Part shown: piece by piece, positions 17,150-26,045 of the stretch
Layout: every line of letters starts with the position of its first letter
How positions within the stretch are numbered: position 1 is the first letter of the stretch
IMG/VR virus record: IMGVR_UViG_3300032242_002445
Span: 1-64,000 of that record
Direction: 5' to 3' (one strand)
Length of the DNA: 64,000 bases
Source: a virus
Translations under genes and position numbers: made by a program
Notes under the pieces: model-generated
Seen by the model: the letters and a program-made list of their open reading frames with translations, nothing else
The model's database searches: none
Told to the model about the DNA's origin: nothing

Positions 17150-19723
17150 CTAGATTGAGATCGTTGAGTTCGCTGCAGTTGAGTTAGAGGTCGTGACCTG
17201 CGCGGCTACCATAGTCAGCGGCCGCGTAAGATTTGAGCTCTTGGCAACCGCCGAGAAGTGCTTTGTTCCTGTGACGTGAAGTATCTTCTCGAGCATATCG
17301 GAGTATAGATCCGGAGGTATAGGCGATCTAATCTCGTACGAGAAGTCCTGATAGTAGTCCCCGTCATGAAGGTATTTATTCGAACTAAGGAAGCCCGACT
17401 GTGTCAGGTAGATTCCGGATCCAGTTCCCTGCTTTCCTAAGACGGCGGTGGCGAGACCTGCCCTACTTCCATCCTGTGAGTAGAACGTGATCACATCCCC
17501 GTTTCCATATCCAAATCCGGAATCGGTTACCTCGAGCGCCTTGACTGCATTGTTAGATATGTTGACCGAAGTCCCGATTTTAGCATTACGACCAGATACA
17601 GGAACGGTCGTGTCGTAGTTCAATGCCACAAGTGTCGAGTTGGCACCGGACGACTGTCCGATGATGCTGTTGCCACCTACTGTAAACCTATCCGAGAAGG
17701 TAATGCGCCTTGCCTTGATCGTCGTGCTGTTCGCAAACATTACGATCGAGTTGGCACCTGTTCCTGGTTGAGTAATGAGCTCTCCAGGAACGAAGAGTCC
17801 GTTTGTATTAGTTATAGTGAATATGAAATCGCGCTTTCCATAGCTTGCAAAGAAGTCGGTAGGTATTGCAAACGGAGGGTAGTTGTAGTTAAATCCTGGA
17901 TTGATACCCGTCAAAGTCCCGACTGAACCGACGGTGATGGAGGTCAGAGGGTAGAAGGCTGAGGCGAGCGAGTTACTGGACTTAGTATTGTTCAGGTTGG
18001 CACCGTAGCTCGCAGAGTTGAGTGCCACACCTTTTACGTAGATGATAGGCGGTGCGATTGAGATCGAGTCGGTATACGTCAGAGTGCCGATCTTATATGA
18101 TGCTGAGGAGCCGTTGTAGATCGTATCAACGGTTCCGTAAGTTCCGTAAGAGGTATCATAGACGTAGTTGCCAGGGGTGTTTATGAAGGAGAAGTTAGCG
18201 GTGCTGTTGACCGAGACAAATCCCGCGGTGAGCGAGATGCTGTTGACGTAGGCGGTAACTGAGTTATCACGTGATGAGAACGAGTAACCCGAGATGAACA
18301 CTCCGCTGACATTTGCAACCGCGAGGTTGTTGTTGAAGCGATCGAAGCTGCTGATGTAGCCGTTGGCTGTTTCTTGGCCAAGGCTGTTCATCTGATAGAT
18401 CTGAGTTCCTGGTACGAAGTCGGTGCTGTTGTTGTAGTATTTTACGATGGTATTTGAAGAGTACCCGATCAAGTTGGCATATGCGGATATATCAGTGAAC
18501 GATGATACGGTAACGGTGATGCTGTTCGTAGTATCGACAAGCGTGCTGTTTCCAGAAAGGCTTCCTGTCAGAGTCGTGGCGAGGATGTAGCCGCTGTTCG
18601 CAGAGGCCGTCTGAACGCTCAGGATAGTTCCCGTCCCGACGACGCTGGCACCTGAGTAGGCCTTGATGGTATCACCGGGCGAGACGATCACGTGTGAGAG
18701 CGACGAGTTCACCGAGTTAGAATACGCGATGTTCGCAAGCGGCTGCTTGAAAATTGTGTTCAGTGAGTACTCGAGTGTAGTCGAGTTTGATGGGGTAATG
18801 TGAACGTTATTCAGAAGGTATACCTGCGTCGATATGGTTGAGTTCGCAAGCGTCGTGTATCCCCAGCCACCGTCGACGAGATTAAATCCGACGGCGCCGG
18901 TTAATGCTGCAAGTGACGTAACTCTAGCCTTTCCTTGCTTAGCATTAGATGTAGTAAGATTAACGATCTCACCGACACTGAAGTTCGCCCCTCCGCTCGT
19001 AACGACCAAGTTGGTGAGGGATCCCTTTACTATAGGATTTTTTGTAATAGAGATCGTGTTGTCAGGTGTGACGAGAGTGATTGCCTCGCCCGTGATGAAG
19101 TTTCCGCTCAAGCCCGAGATATAGAAGATGTCGACGTACCTTCCGAGATACCTCTTTGTGACGAGCGAGTCGACGAAAGCCTTGGCACCGGAGTTGAGTC
19201 CGACGATGTCCTTGTTAACGAAGAACCTATTGCTGTCGGAAGGATTGACCTCGATGTAGGTAGGTTGGAACCACTTGGCGTCCGAGGTCCTGAACACATC
19301 TTGCCCAGGAGTGTAGACGGTAGGCTCCTCTCCGAACACGAGTTGGAAGAACAACCTGACTGCCCTAGGAGTACCTCTCGAGCGATATAAGTCAAGGCTG
19401 TGCTTGACGAGCTGGCGAGTGTTCGTCGCTGTCTGGAACTGGATATTGTTGAGGTACTTCGCCTTGAAGTGAGTGATGAACTCCTCTTCGGACTGGTCGA
19501 TGTCCTGATATTCTAGAAGCCTGCGACCGTGATACAGAGGTCCGCCGTCTCCGACCTCGACACCCTGCGCCCTATAGACATCCGCAGCTTCGTCTGAAAT
19601 TTCTAACCACTGGTAGTAAGCGGTAACGAAATTGACAAAGTCCTGTCCGTAGACCCTATAGATCTCGGGGAACTGATTTATTACTAACGGTGCGATCCTC
19701 GAGTATGTATTTGCCTCAGCCAT
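17150..19723 (-). CDS. 7: Baseplate wedge subunit gp7
   Basis: Residues 10-140 carry the gp7 hallmark: 'INQFPEIYRVYGQDFVNFVTAYYQWLE' and, later, 'HFKAKYLNNIQFQTATNTRQ' with 'KHSLDLYRSRGTPRAVRLFFQLVFGEEPTVY'. This matches the C-terminal conserved part of T4 gp7 ('...KRDAVARFFESRSYDFYSTKGIEASYKFLFKVLYNEEVEIE'). In this phage the conserved domain is at the N-terminus. The rest of the chain (857 aa against 1032 in T4) is made of beta modules such as 'GNSIIGQSSGANSTLV' and 'SGFGYGNGDVITF'. It sits between gp6 and gp8, as in T4. Wedge organiser that binds gp6, gp8 and gp10. Confidence 0.85.
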   Translation of the reverse strand: MAEANTYSRIAPLVINQFPEIYRVYGQDFVNFVTAYYQWLEISDEAADVYRAQGVEVGDGGPLYHGRRLLEYQDIDQSEEEFITHFKAKYLNNIQFQTATNTRQLVKHSLDLYRSRGTPRAVRLFFQLVFGEEPTVYTPGQDVFRTSDAKWFQPTYIEVNPSDSNRFFVNKDIVGLNSGAKAFVDSLVTKRYLGRYVDIFYISGLSGNFITGEAITLVTPDNTISITKNPIVKGSLTNLVVTSGGANFSVGEIVNLTTSNAKQGKARVTSLAALTGAVGFNLVDGGWGYTTLANSTISTQVYLLNNVHITPSNSTTLEYSLNTIFKQPLANIAYSNSVNSSLSHVIVSPGDTIKAYSGASVVGTGTILSVQTASANSGYILATTLTGSLSGNSTLVDTTNSITVTVSSFTDISAYANLIGYSSNTIVKYYNNSTDFVPGTQIYQMNSLGQETANGYISSFDRFNNNLAVANVSGVFISGYSFSSRDNSVTAYVNSISLTAGFVSVNSTANFSFINTPGNYVYDTSYGTYGTVDTIYNGSSASYKIGTLTYTDSISIAPPIIYVKGVALNSASYGANLNNTKSSNSLASAFYPLTSITVGSVGTLTGINPGFNYNYPPFAIPTDFFASYGKRDFIFTITNTNGLFVPGELITQPGTGANSIVMFANSTTIKARRITFSDRFTVGGNSIIGQSSGANSTLVALNYDTTVPVSGRNAKIGTSVNISNNAVKALEVTDSGFGYGNGDVITFYSQDGSRAGLATAVLGKQGTGSGIYLTQSGFLSSNKYLHDGDYYQDFSYEIRSPIPPDLYSDMLEKILHVTGTKHFSAVAKSSNLTRPLTMVAAQVTTSNSTAANSTISI
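17373..17379 (-). promoter_or_regulatory. Possible late promoter inside gp7
   Basis: AATAAATACC on the minus strand, 234 bases upstream of the gp8 start. Coding overlap makes this moderate evidence only. Confidence 0.4.
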
Positions 19724-19727
19724 CTGA

Positions 19728-21527
19728 TTACTCCCTGATGGCCTGAACCGTCAGGTTGATCTCGCTGGCTTCCAGATTGAGGATGTCGTTCTGACCGGCC
19801 ACGATGTCCTTCTCTGCCGATAAGGCATATATCTTAAGCTCGGTACCGGAATAGCTGTCGATCGTAAAGTTTTGAATTGAGAGAACTCCGGTGTTGTAGT
19901 CGACCGTTCCGATCACGAGAACCGTCTCGTGATTGTTACCGTTCTGCTTCACGATCCTGAGATTTCCATCTGCATCGTCCTCCAGATAGCACGAGATGCC
20001 TTGATAGAAGAACTCGGACGAGTAGATCGTATGAAGGTCGGACAGCGGGTGGGTCTTAGGAATAGGAGCCAGCGTATTCAACAACGGCATGTTGAAGTTC
20101 ACGGTGATGTTCTGTGCCGTACCGATCTTGGGATACAACTTCTTATATGCAAAGACCTCAGTCTCGTTACCGACGATGCTGGCATCAGTCGAGTCGATCA
20201 CCCTAGTGAGCTGGCTGTACCTCAGGATCGAGTTGAACTTATTAAGGTAGGTGTTGTTGTAGCTTACTATTGCGTTCTTTATCAAGGCGGAGACGTCTGC
20301 CGGCGAGTAGTTGGTCTTATTGACGTTGTACTTGACGACCGAGCTGACGCTGTAGTAGATCTTCGATGGGGTTACGAAGATCGGCTCTTGGGTAAGAGGC
20401 ATTCTCGGCTTGAGGAAGTTGTAGTAGAGGACCTGCTTTGATTCCGGAAGGCCTTCGACACCTGAGATGTCGACCGAGACGAACACCTTACCGTACCTAG
20501 GAGGGTTGACCGTCTCTCCACCATAAACGGCGATGTTGTTGATCTCAGGGAACTGAGTCTGCATGATGGTCTGATAGTCGGTCGATGAAACTGCACGCTC
20601 CTGCGTCTGAAAGTAGCGCGGCGCGTTGAACTTGACCGATGCGACCGACTCCTTGAACGAACCGTTGTATGCCGGTGTCAGCGTAACGATCTTCGGGGTA
20701 CCAATCGTCTTGCCGCCGGTAAGGTCCGTGTTCAACGAGAAAGTTGTGGCACCGTTAGGATCCGATCCACCCGAGGTCCTATAGTTTATAGCAATGATGG
20801 AGCCGTCCTTAGGACGCCTACCGATGATGTCGTCACCGAAAACCACCTCGAAGAATCCTGTCTCGGCACCTTGTATAAAGTAGGCCTTGGACGTCGAGTT
20901 GAGATCGAGAAGGGTTGTCTTCTTGAAGTACTGAACGGTAGTTGCCCCGTTATCCTCCAGAGACGTGACAGTGCACGAAGAGATGTCCGCCTGCTCGTTC
21001 GAGAGGATAAACCTCTGCGTCTCGTTGTTGTAGTCCATGACGAACGTATCGGTAACGTAGTTGCCCTCGTACACGTCGACGTTGAACGACCAGTAGTTGT
21101 TCGACGAGTGAAATACTTGAGTAGTGTCGGTATAGAAGTTATATGAGTTCGAGCCGACCTTGGTGGTAAATCCCGTGCTCTTAGGAACGATCAGGGTAGT
21201 ACCAAAGGTGCTGTCGGTTGTGAATGTAAGGTTAAGCTTTGCCTGAGAGGAGATCGCGCTGCGAGGAGTGTAGTTAAGCTCCTTGGCGTGCGAGTAGGCA
21301 CTGGTGGCGAGCTGCGACGTATCGAGGAACGCCTCCGACGCAATCATATTCAGGTAGAACGAATTTAGAAACGTGTTGTATGAGAGAAGGTCGATGAGGA
21401 CCCTGAGGTTCGACCCTTCGAAGTCGTAGTCCTTGAACTGCGACTGCTGCTTCATGAAGGATATGAAGTTTGCCGATAAGGTATCGGGATCGAGGGAGAC
21501 GAGACTGAGTGTTGAGTTTGCGGCCAT
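19728..21527 (-). CDS. 6: Baseplate wedge subunit gp6
   Basis: A clear gp6/J-family wedge protein of 599 residues (T4 gp6: 660). The N-terminal block 'FKDYDFEGSNLRVLIDLLSYNTFLNSFYLNMIASEAFLDTSQL' is the signature of the family. The C-terminal half contains 'RYFQTQERAVSSTDYQTIMQTQFPEINNIAVYGGE' and 'PPRYGKVFVSVDI', the region that forms the gp6 ring. It follows gp25 by 1 base. gp6 dimers make the continuous ring that ties the six wedges together. Confidence 0.92.
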   Translation of the reverse strand: MAANSTLSLVSLDPDTLSANFISFMKQQSQFKDYDFEGSNLRVLIDLLSYNTFLNSFYLNMIASEAFLDTSQLATSAYSHAKELNYTPRSAISSQAKLNLTFTTDSTFGTTLIVPKSTGFTTKVGSNSYNFYTDTTQVFHSSNNYWSFNVDVYEGNYVTDTFVMDYNNETQRFILSNEQADISSCTVTSLEDNGATTVQYFKKTTLLDLNSTSKAYFIQGAETGFFEVVFGDDIIGRRPKDGSIIAINYRTSGGSDPNGATTFSLNTDLTGGKTIGTPKIVTLTPAYNGSFKESVASVKFNAPRYFQTQERAVSSTDYQTIMQTQFPEINNIAVYGGETVNPPRYGKVFVSVDISGVEGLPESKQVLYYNFLKPRMPLTQEPIFVTPSKIYYSVSSVVKYNVNKTNYSPADVSALIKNAIVSYNNTYLNKFNSILRYSQLTRVIDSTDASIVGNETEVFAYKKLYPKIGTAQNITVNFNMPLLNTLAPIPKTHPLSDLHTIYSSEFFYQGISCYLEDDADGNLRIVKQNGNNHETVLVIGTVDYNTGVLSIQNFTIDSYSGTELKIYALSAEKDIVAGQNDILNLEASEINLTVQAIRE

Positions 21528-21528
21528 T

Positions 21529-21957
21529 CTATCTTACTTTATTTAAGGTTAGGCTCAACTGAGAAACTACTTGAGTATTTATTATGGAAAAAACGATGTC
21601 TATGTAGTATGACTGGTCTTCCTCTCTAGGATTTACCGAGACGTTGACTAGACTTACCCTAGGCTCGAAGTTGAGTATCGTGCTGCGGATCTCGTTCTCA
21701 ATGGCCATCGCGGTTATGGCATCCATCGGCTCGAACAGGAGCCTGTAGACACCGCAGCCGATCGTGTTGTTGTAAGGTCTCTCGCCTGGAGCGGTCAGGA
21801 TCAAGTTCCTCAGCGACTGCTTGATAGACTCGTCGTTGATGACACGTGCGAGCGCACCGGTGATCGGGTTCTTGTCGAAGTTGATTAGAAAATCACTGAA
21901 CTGATCCGACTTCTTAGTAAGCTCGGTGATCTTATCTTTTCTAGTGACTGATGTCAA
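21529..21957 (-). CDS. 25: Baseplate wedge subunit gp25 (sheath-polymerisation initiator)
   Basis: A gp25-like protein (142 aa; T4 132). Key features are 'DFLINFDKNPITGALARVINDESIKQSLRNLILTAPGERPYN' and 'GCGVYRLLFEPMD...AIENEIRSTILNFEPRV', which include the EPR-type motif of the family. gp25 caps the wedge and starts sheath assembly. The only plausible start is TTG at 21957. It has GGAGG seven bases ahead of it and no ATG follows for about 75 codons. Confidence 0.9.
   Translation of the reverse strand: MTSVTRKDKITELTKKSDQFSDFLINFDKNPITGALARVINDESIKQSLRNLILTAPGERPYNNTIGCGVYRLLFEPMDAITAMAIENEIRSTILNFEPRVSLVNVSVNPREEDQSYYIDIVFSIINTQVVSQLSLTLNKVR
21576..21582 (-). promoter_or_regulatory. Late promoter (ATAAATA)
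   Basis: ATAAATACTCAAG on the minus strand inside the end of gp25, 49 bases upstream of gp6. Confidence 0.6.
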
Positions 21958-21960
21958 CTC

Positions 21961-22284
21961 TTAGCCTCCGCAGAAGACGTTAGGAGATCCGCTTGAGATC
22001 TGATGGTCGACGTATAAGTCGTTCTTTCTTCCGAGACCCTTGCCGTTGACCCTAACGGTCGAGGAGGATGTCGTCAGGACGGGTGCGTGAGGGTTGCAGC
22101 ACGACCCTGGATAGAGGTGGGTTATCATGGCATCGTTGATCCTAACGACCCCGATGCCGTTGACTCGAACGTTTGAAGAGCCTTGGTCCGTGCTCTGTGT
22201 AGTAGGGCTCGCACAGCACGTTCCAGACCCGTCTGGAGATGCCACGGTGTCCGTACTGCTCATTCTCGCTACAGCCTGTCCCAT
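21961..22284 (-). CDS. PAAR-domain spike tip protein
   Basis: A 107-residue PAAR protein: repeated 'VRVNGIGVVRINDAM' and 'VRVNGKGLGRKNDLYV' segments with cysteine/histidine pairs (CC at about 23, 'HLYPGSCCNPHAP'). These can bind the metal ion that holds the sharp cone at the end of the central spike. It follows the gp5-type spike gene and does the job of T4 gp5.4. A late promoter lies 20 bases upstream. Confidence 0.85.
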   Translation of the reverse strand: MGQAVARMSSTDTVASPDGSGTCCASPTTQSTDQGSSNVRVNGIGVVRINDAMITHLYPGSCCNPHAPVLTTSSSTVRVNGKGLGRKNDLYVDHQISSGSPNVFCGG

Positions 22285-22303
22285 ATCAGCTCTCCGTCTT
22301 GTT

Positions 22304-22310
22304 TATTTAT
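22304..22310 (-). promoter_or_regulatory. Late promoter (ATAAATA)
   Basis: ATAAATAAAC on the minus strand, 20 bases upstream of the PAAR gene and overlapping the stop of the spike gene. Confidence 0.6.
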
Positions 22311-23044
22311 GGGTTCAAGTCGATGGTCTTGCCCTTCAGGACCATACCTAACATCGAGTTCGCATTGAACGTGTCGCTGCTGTTGAGCGTCATACTGGAC
22401 TTGGACTGGATCGTGTACGTCGAGTCGGTAGTGAGGCTCCTGTCTCCCTTAACATAAGTCAGGTACGAGTCGTGATAGACCTCGGAGACCTTTCCGACGA
22501 CCTCGGTCGAGCTCTTTCCCTGAACGACGCTCACCCACCTTCCGGAATTGATGATGAAGTTGCTGACGGCCGTGATGCCGATGTTCTTAGCCTTTATGTT
22601 AAGATTGTTATCAACTTGCATAGACATGTTATTAGCGGTGACAAAGGCAGTTCCACCAACGTGTGCTATTGAGGAGCCGGTAACGCTCGTTGTCATGTTT
22701 CCGCCTACTGCCGCAGAGACGTCGCCGCTGACCTCAATATGGGCATCACCGCCGACGGTGATCCTAGCATGACCGCCGATCTTGATGTCGCCGTTCTGGT
22801 CGACCGAGATGGTCAAGCCGCCTTTAGTGTATATGACCTGATTGTTGACCGTGGCAGTGACCCTACGTCCGTCGGCAGAGATCTCGTCGTAGCTCCCGGA
22901 CTTATGAGCGGTCCTGATCCTCTCATTTCCTGGCGTATCATCGTGCTCAGTGCTGTGACCGCTCTCGGTAGTAAAGGACTTGAGATAAGGGTACTTCGCA
23001 CCGTAGGTCGTGTCCGGATGTCTCTTAGTATCTGCCATGATCAT
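22307..23044 (-). CDS. 5: Central spike beta-helix protein (gp5 C-terminal type)
   Basis: The middle region (about residues 85-200) is a string of short repeats such as 'HARITVGGDAHIEVSGDVSAAVGG', the same style as the triple-stranded beta-helix of T4 gp5. The N-terminal 80 residues include 'KSGSYDEISADGRRVTATVNNQVIYTKGG', found at the base of such spikes. There is no lysozyme domain and no OB-fold here; the OB-fold is a separate gene at 24456. Start MIM overlaps the upstream stop (ATGA); the ATG two codons later is also possible. Confidence 0.8.
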   Translation of the reverse strand: MIMADTKRHPDTTYGAKYPYLKSFTTESGHSTEHDDTPGNERIRTAHKSGSYDEISADGRRVTATVNNQVIYTKGGLTISVDQNGDIKIGGHARITVGGDAHIEVSGDVSAAVGGNMTTSVTGSSIAHVGGTAFVTANNMSMQVDNNLNIKAKNIGITAVSNFIINSGRWVSVVQGKSSTEVVGKVSEVYHDSYLTYVKGDRSLTTDSTYTIQSKSSMTLNSSDTFNANSMLGMVLKGKTIDLNP

Positions 23045-24459
23045 TCACCCTTGTATTTTCTAGGGATGTTAGTAGATGCAATCGTATTTCCAGAAGTAGT
23101 GTACTGCATAATTCCCGTGTTCATAGTAAGTGCAATGCTGTTGGCAGTCGAGAAGTCAACCTTTCCTTGCGGTGTGCCCGATATGGCAGTGTTGAGGTCG
23201 TTGTTCCTGATCACATTAGAAGGAAGGATGCTCATCGCGTTGGAGTAGAAGACGTTACCATACAGGGTTCCGGTAGCCTTGATGTTGTTAGCTGTCGGCA
23301 ACGACGAAATTGTGTTTGCGATGATGTCGGAGCCCGATGAACCGCCGACACTTCCGCCGAGACCGCCCGGGCCGCCTTGGTTACCCTTGATGTTTGGATT
23401 CCTAATAGTGGTCGGCAAGTTCTGTATAGTTGGGGCGACATAGCCCGAGCAGGCCATAGCTCTCGCGAGTGCCGCGCTCGCGCGCTGCGCGTGCTTTGCT
23501 GCCGAGACGGCACCCATCAGTTTCTTTATCAGCTCGAGCAGCTTCATCGCGGTGCTGAACGAATTTAGCTCGGAGGGGACCTTGATGTTTATGGTGAAGG
23601 TCTTGTCACCTACGTATGCGTCCTCATCTGCCATGGAGGCGAGCAACGAGATTGCCATTCCGAGAAGACCACATGGGTTGTTATTACCCATCATCTTTTT
23701 CATGAGATTATCAAGACAGTACTGGGTGAACCCATCGAACTTACCTCCCGACTTTATCGACGCAGCGGAAGATGCGATTTGTGAGAACATGGAAGCGAGA
23801 TCACTGATACCCGTGAGTTGTGTGATGTTCAGGCCTGCGAGTGCCGCGAGAGCGGCGAGTGGAGAGCCGGGAAGCCCTGAGCCATTTGAGGGACCGCAGG
23901 CCGAGCCGCATAGGGCGATAGTAAGTGCACCCAGCAGGCTTCCTGACATTCCTTCTAGAGCGTCCTCGATCGACTGTGCCGAGAGGGTTATGTTATCAAG
24001 TAGGTCCGAGAGTCCTGCTATCTTACCGACTGCGTTTGAGAGAAGTGACTGAACGGATCCGATAGCTGAGATCGCCGACTGAACGGACTGTACGAGACCC
24101 AGCGCGCTCGATCCGAGAAGGGAGCCGGCTGCGTCCTGAAGGAGATCGGAGATATTACCGGACAATAGTGATGATATGTCAGCCGACATCGAGAAAGACT
24201 CGATACCGTGAAGGAGGTTCGAGAGAGACCTCATCGCGTCGAGTCCGGATCCACCAAAGATTCCCGAGCCGTTACACTTGTCTATTCTTGAGATCGCATC
24301 GAGTACGGACTCGCCATCGTCGAAGACCTCCGATCCGATCGAGAGCAGGTCCTTGAACTTCATACCGTCAGCCGCGTGATCGACTATGCTCCTGTCGATG
24401 TGCTTGAGCTTGTCGATCCCACGAGCTAGGAAGGCGATGTCGTTGATAAGATCGCTCAT
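23041..24459 (-). CDS. Baseplate hub-region protein of unknown family (472 aa)
   Basis: It sits between the gp5 OB-fold gene and the gp5 spike gene and overlaps both by 4 bases, so it is made together with the hub. The first 320 residues are helical and hydrophobic/Ser-rich ('LLSGNISDLLQDAAGSLLGSSALGLVQSVQSAISAIGSV'), with 'CGSACGPSNGSGLPGSPLAALAAL' near residue 190. A proline/glycine linker follows near 370, then a beta-type tail. I do not recognise it. Position suggests a hub plug, a chaperone or a spike-linked lytic partner; no catalytic motif is visible. Confidence 0.6.
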   Translation of the reverse strand: MSDLINDIAFLARGIDKLKHIDRSIVDHAADGMKFKDLLSIGSEVFDDGESVLDAISRIDKCNGSGIFGGSGLDAMRSLSNLLHGIESFSMSADISSLLSGNISDLLQDAAGSLLGSSALGLVQSVQSAISAIGSVQSLLSNAVGKIAGLSDLLDNITLSAQSIEDALEGMSGSLLGALTIALCGSACGPSNGSGLPGSPLAALAALAGLNITQLTGISDLASMFSQIASSAASIKSGGKFDGFTQYCLDNLMKKMMGNNNPCGLLGMAISLLASMADEDAYVGDKTFTINIKVPSELNSFSTAMKLLELIKKLMGAVSAAKHAQRASAALARAMACSGYVAPTIQNLPTTIRNPNIKGNQGGPGGLGGSVGGSSGSDIIANTISSLPTANNIKATGTLYGNVFYSNAMSILPSNVIRNNDLNTAISGTPQGKVDFSTANSIALTMNTGIMQYTTSGNTIASTNIPRKYKGE

Positions 24460-24809
24460 GCGTAAGTTGCCCCGCCTTGTCCTGCCGAGTTCCCATCCTT
24501 GTTGATTGCAGACCTATGGATCGTCCCCATGATGATTGGGATCTGCTTCTCACGATCGACGAAGAAGCCGACGACCGTAGAGTCCTCAAGGATTCCTGTC
24601 GGGCTCCCACCCGTGTGCTCGTAGCTCGCGCTCGTCGCCGGCATCATCGTGTAGGCCCAAGGGAGGTCCGAGTCAGGTACGTCGTTTACGTTGTCGTGAA
24701 TGCCGTAGACCCTAACCTGAATGCGACCGGCCTGATGCGGGTCGTCCTTTCGATTCACTACCTTACCGACGAACCAGCTGAAGTTCCCTCCCATATTCCT
24801 TTCGGTCAT
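24456..24809 (-). CDS. 5: gp5 OB-fold domain as a separate protein (117 aa)
   Basis: 'NFSWFVGKVVNRKDDPHQAGRIQVRVYGIHDN' with 'LPWAYTMMPATSASYEHTGGSPTGILEDSTVVGFFVD...QIPIIMGTIH' is the N-terminal OB-fold of T4 gp5/VgrG-type spike proteins, which docks the spike onto gp27. In T4 it is fused to lysozyme and beta-helix; here it stands alone. The start MTERN at 24809 is preferred over a longer reading because it overlaps the upstream stop (ATGA) and has AAGGAGG upstream. Confidence 0.8.
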   Translation of the reverse strand: MTERNMGGNFSWFVGKVVNRKDDPHQAGRIQVRVYGIHDNVNDVPDSDLPWAYTMMPATSASYEHTGGSPTGILEDSTVVGFFVDREKQIPIIMGTIHRSAINKDGNSAGQGGATYA

Positions 24810-26044
24810 TGTACAGGATCCTCCTTGTAGCCGCCCTTGATGCACTCGACAGCGCACGTATATCTAGGGTTTGATCCCTCAGGGCCGATGATGTGTCTCA
24901 GTGACGCGACTAGGTACTTTCCCGAGATGAGCTTGTCGGAGGTCGTCGAGGTAGTACCTTCAGGTTCGAAGATGTCTAGACTGACGAGCTGTCCTGCCGA
25001 CATCTCCGAGTCGCCGTAGATGTGCTTGTTCACGGTACCCTGAGCGATCTGAGAGACGAACGACTTCTGCTTAGGTGTCATCTCGTCGATGAAGCTCTTG
25101 AACATGTTGGTATCAACGGGAATAAGCGAGTGGGCCCCGGCAAACTTACCGAAGAGCTGGTTGAACTCGGGGCTGTTAGTCAGCGACAGCTTACCCTCAG
25201 CTCCCGCGTACTTCTTGTTATCGAGGTTAGGGTTGTCCTTTACCTTGTAGGTCAGGTCCTTGAAGTCGAGCACCTTTGTCTGGACATTGACGCCGCCTCC
25301 ACCGAGCTTTCCTAAGGTATCGTACTGCCTAGGCTGGTTGAAGGCGAGGATGTTCCTGAAGAAGGGTGAGAACGCATCGGACTGGGCAGTCGACTTGATC
25401 TTGAAGTTCCTATCACCGACCTCGCCTTCCTTGAACAAGGTCTCGATCGTCTTGAAGTGAAAGCCGTCCTTGTTCTCAAAGAACACGAAGGACGACGACT
25501 CATCCTGAGATGACACTGCGCGACGCCTGAGCATGTCGATTGCCTGGAACGGCTTCATGTTCGGCACTATTACCTTATGGACTCCCTTCGTCTCACGGAA
25601 GTCTGTGTCCTTGTCGGTCTCGAGGTACTTCGTGCAGATGTCGTCGATGATGCTGTGGATGTTCGTGTTATAGGACTTCTGAATAAATCTGGTCTTGTGA
25701 TTGAAGATCTCGGTCGAGAGGCAGACGAGCTTGAACGTCTTCGACTTCTGATTGGAGGTCGTCTGGGCGTCCTCCATGTTCGTGATGTGAAGCTCGTAGG
25801 TTGCGGTTTCCCTGCTGGGTGTTGCGAACTCGATGTTGATCTTCTCCTCGCCTACGAGAGGAAGTAGGTTCGCGATGCTCGCCTCACTGCGGAGGATGAC
25901 CTCGGCGTAGAAGGTAGGCATGAAGATGCTCTCGTAGATGTTCATGTAGATAACGAGCTCAGTCGCGTTTACAGTTCCCTTAGGGGAGTGAATGCTGACC
26001 GTCTTGATGTTAACATTTCCAGGTACGTTGCTCGTTCCGGCCAT
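24806..26044 (-). CDS. 27: Baseplate hub protein gp27-like
   Basis: A 412-residue protein with the layout of T4-like hub proteins (gp27/VgrG N-terminal type). An early beta barrel ('ELVIYMNIYESIFMPTFYAEVILR', 'EKINIEFATP') is followed by 'IFNHKTRFIQKSYNTNIHSIIDDICTKYL' and 'NMKPFQAIDMLRRRAVS...SSFVFFENKDGFHFKTIE', which strongly recall the tail-hub fold. It sits between gp53 and the gp5 OB gene, so it forms the trimer that holds the spike. The ATG at 26044 is used: it is one base after the gp53 stop, and the longer reading needs TTG. Confidence 0.8.
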   Translation of the reverse strand: MAGTSNVPGNVNIKTVSIHSPKGTVNATELVIYMNIYESIFMPTFYAEVILRSEASIANLLPLVGEEKINIEFATPSRETATYELHITNMEDAQTTSNQKSKTFKLVCLSTEIFNHKTRFIQKSYNTNIHSIIDDICTKYLETDKDTDFRETKGVHKVIVPNMKPFQAIDMLRRRAVSSQDESSSFVFFENKDGFHFKTIETLFKEGEVGDRNFKIKSTAQSDAFSPFFRNILAFNQPRQYDTLGKLGGGGVNVQTKVLDFKDLTYKVKDNPNLDNKKYAGAEGKLSLTNSPEFNQLFGKFAGAHSLIPVDTNMFKSFIDEMTPKQKSFVSQIAQGTVNKHIYGDSEMSAGQLVSLDIFEPEGTTSTTSDKLISGKYLVASLRHIIGPEGSNPRYTCAVECIKGGYKEDPVQ

Positions 26045-26045
26045 T

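Noticed and set aside
23041-24459. The 472-aa protein as a tape-measure protein
   Set aside because: It is far too short for a contractile tail of T4 type and lies inside the spike gene set; the tape measure is expected elsewhere.
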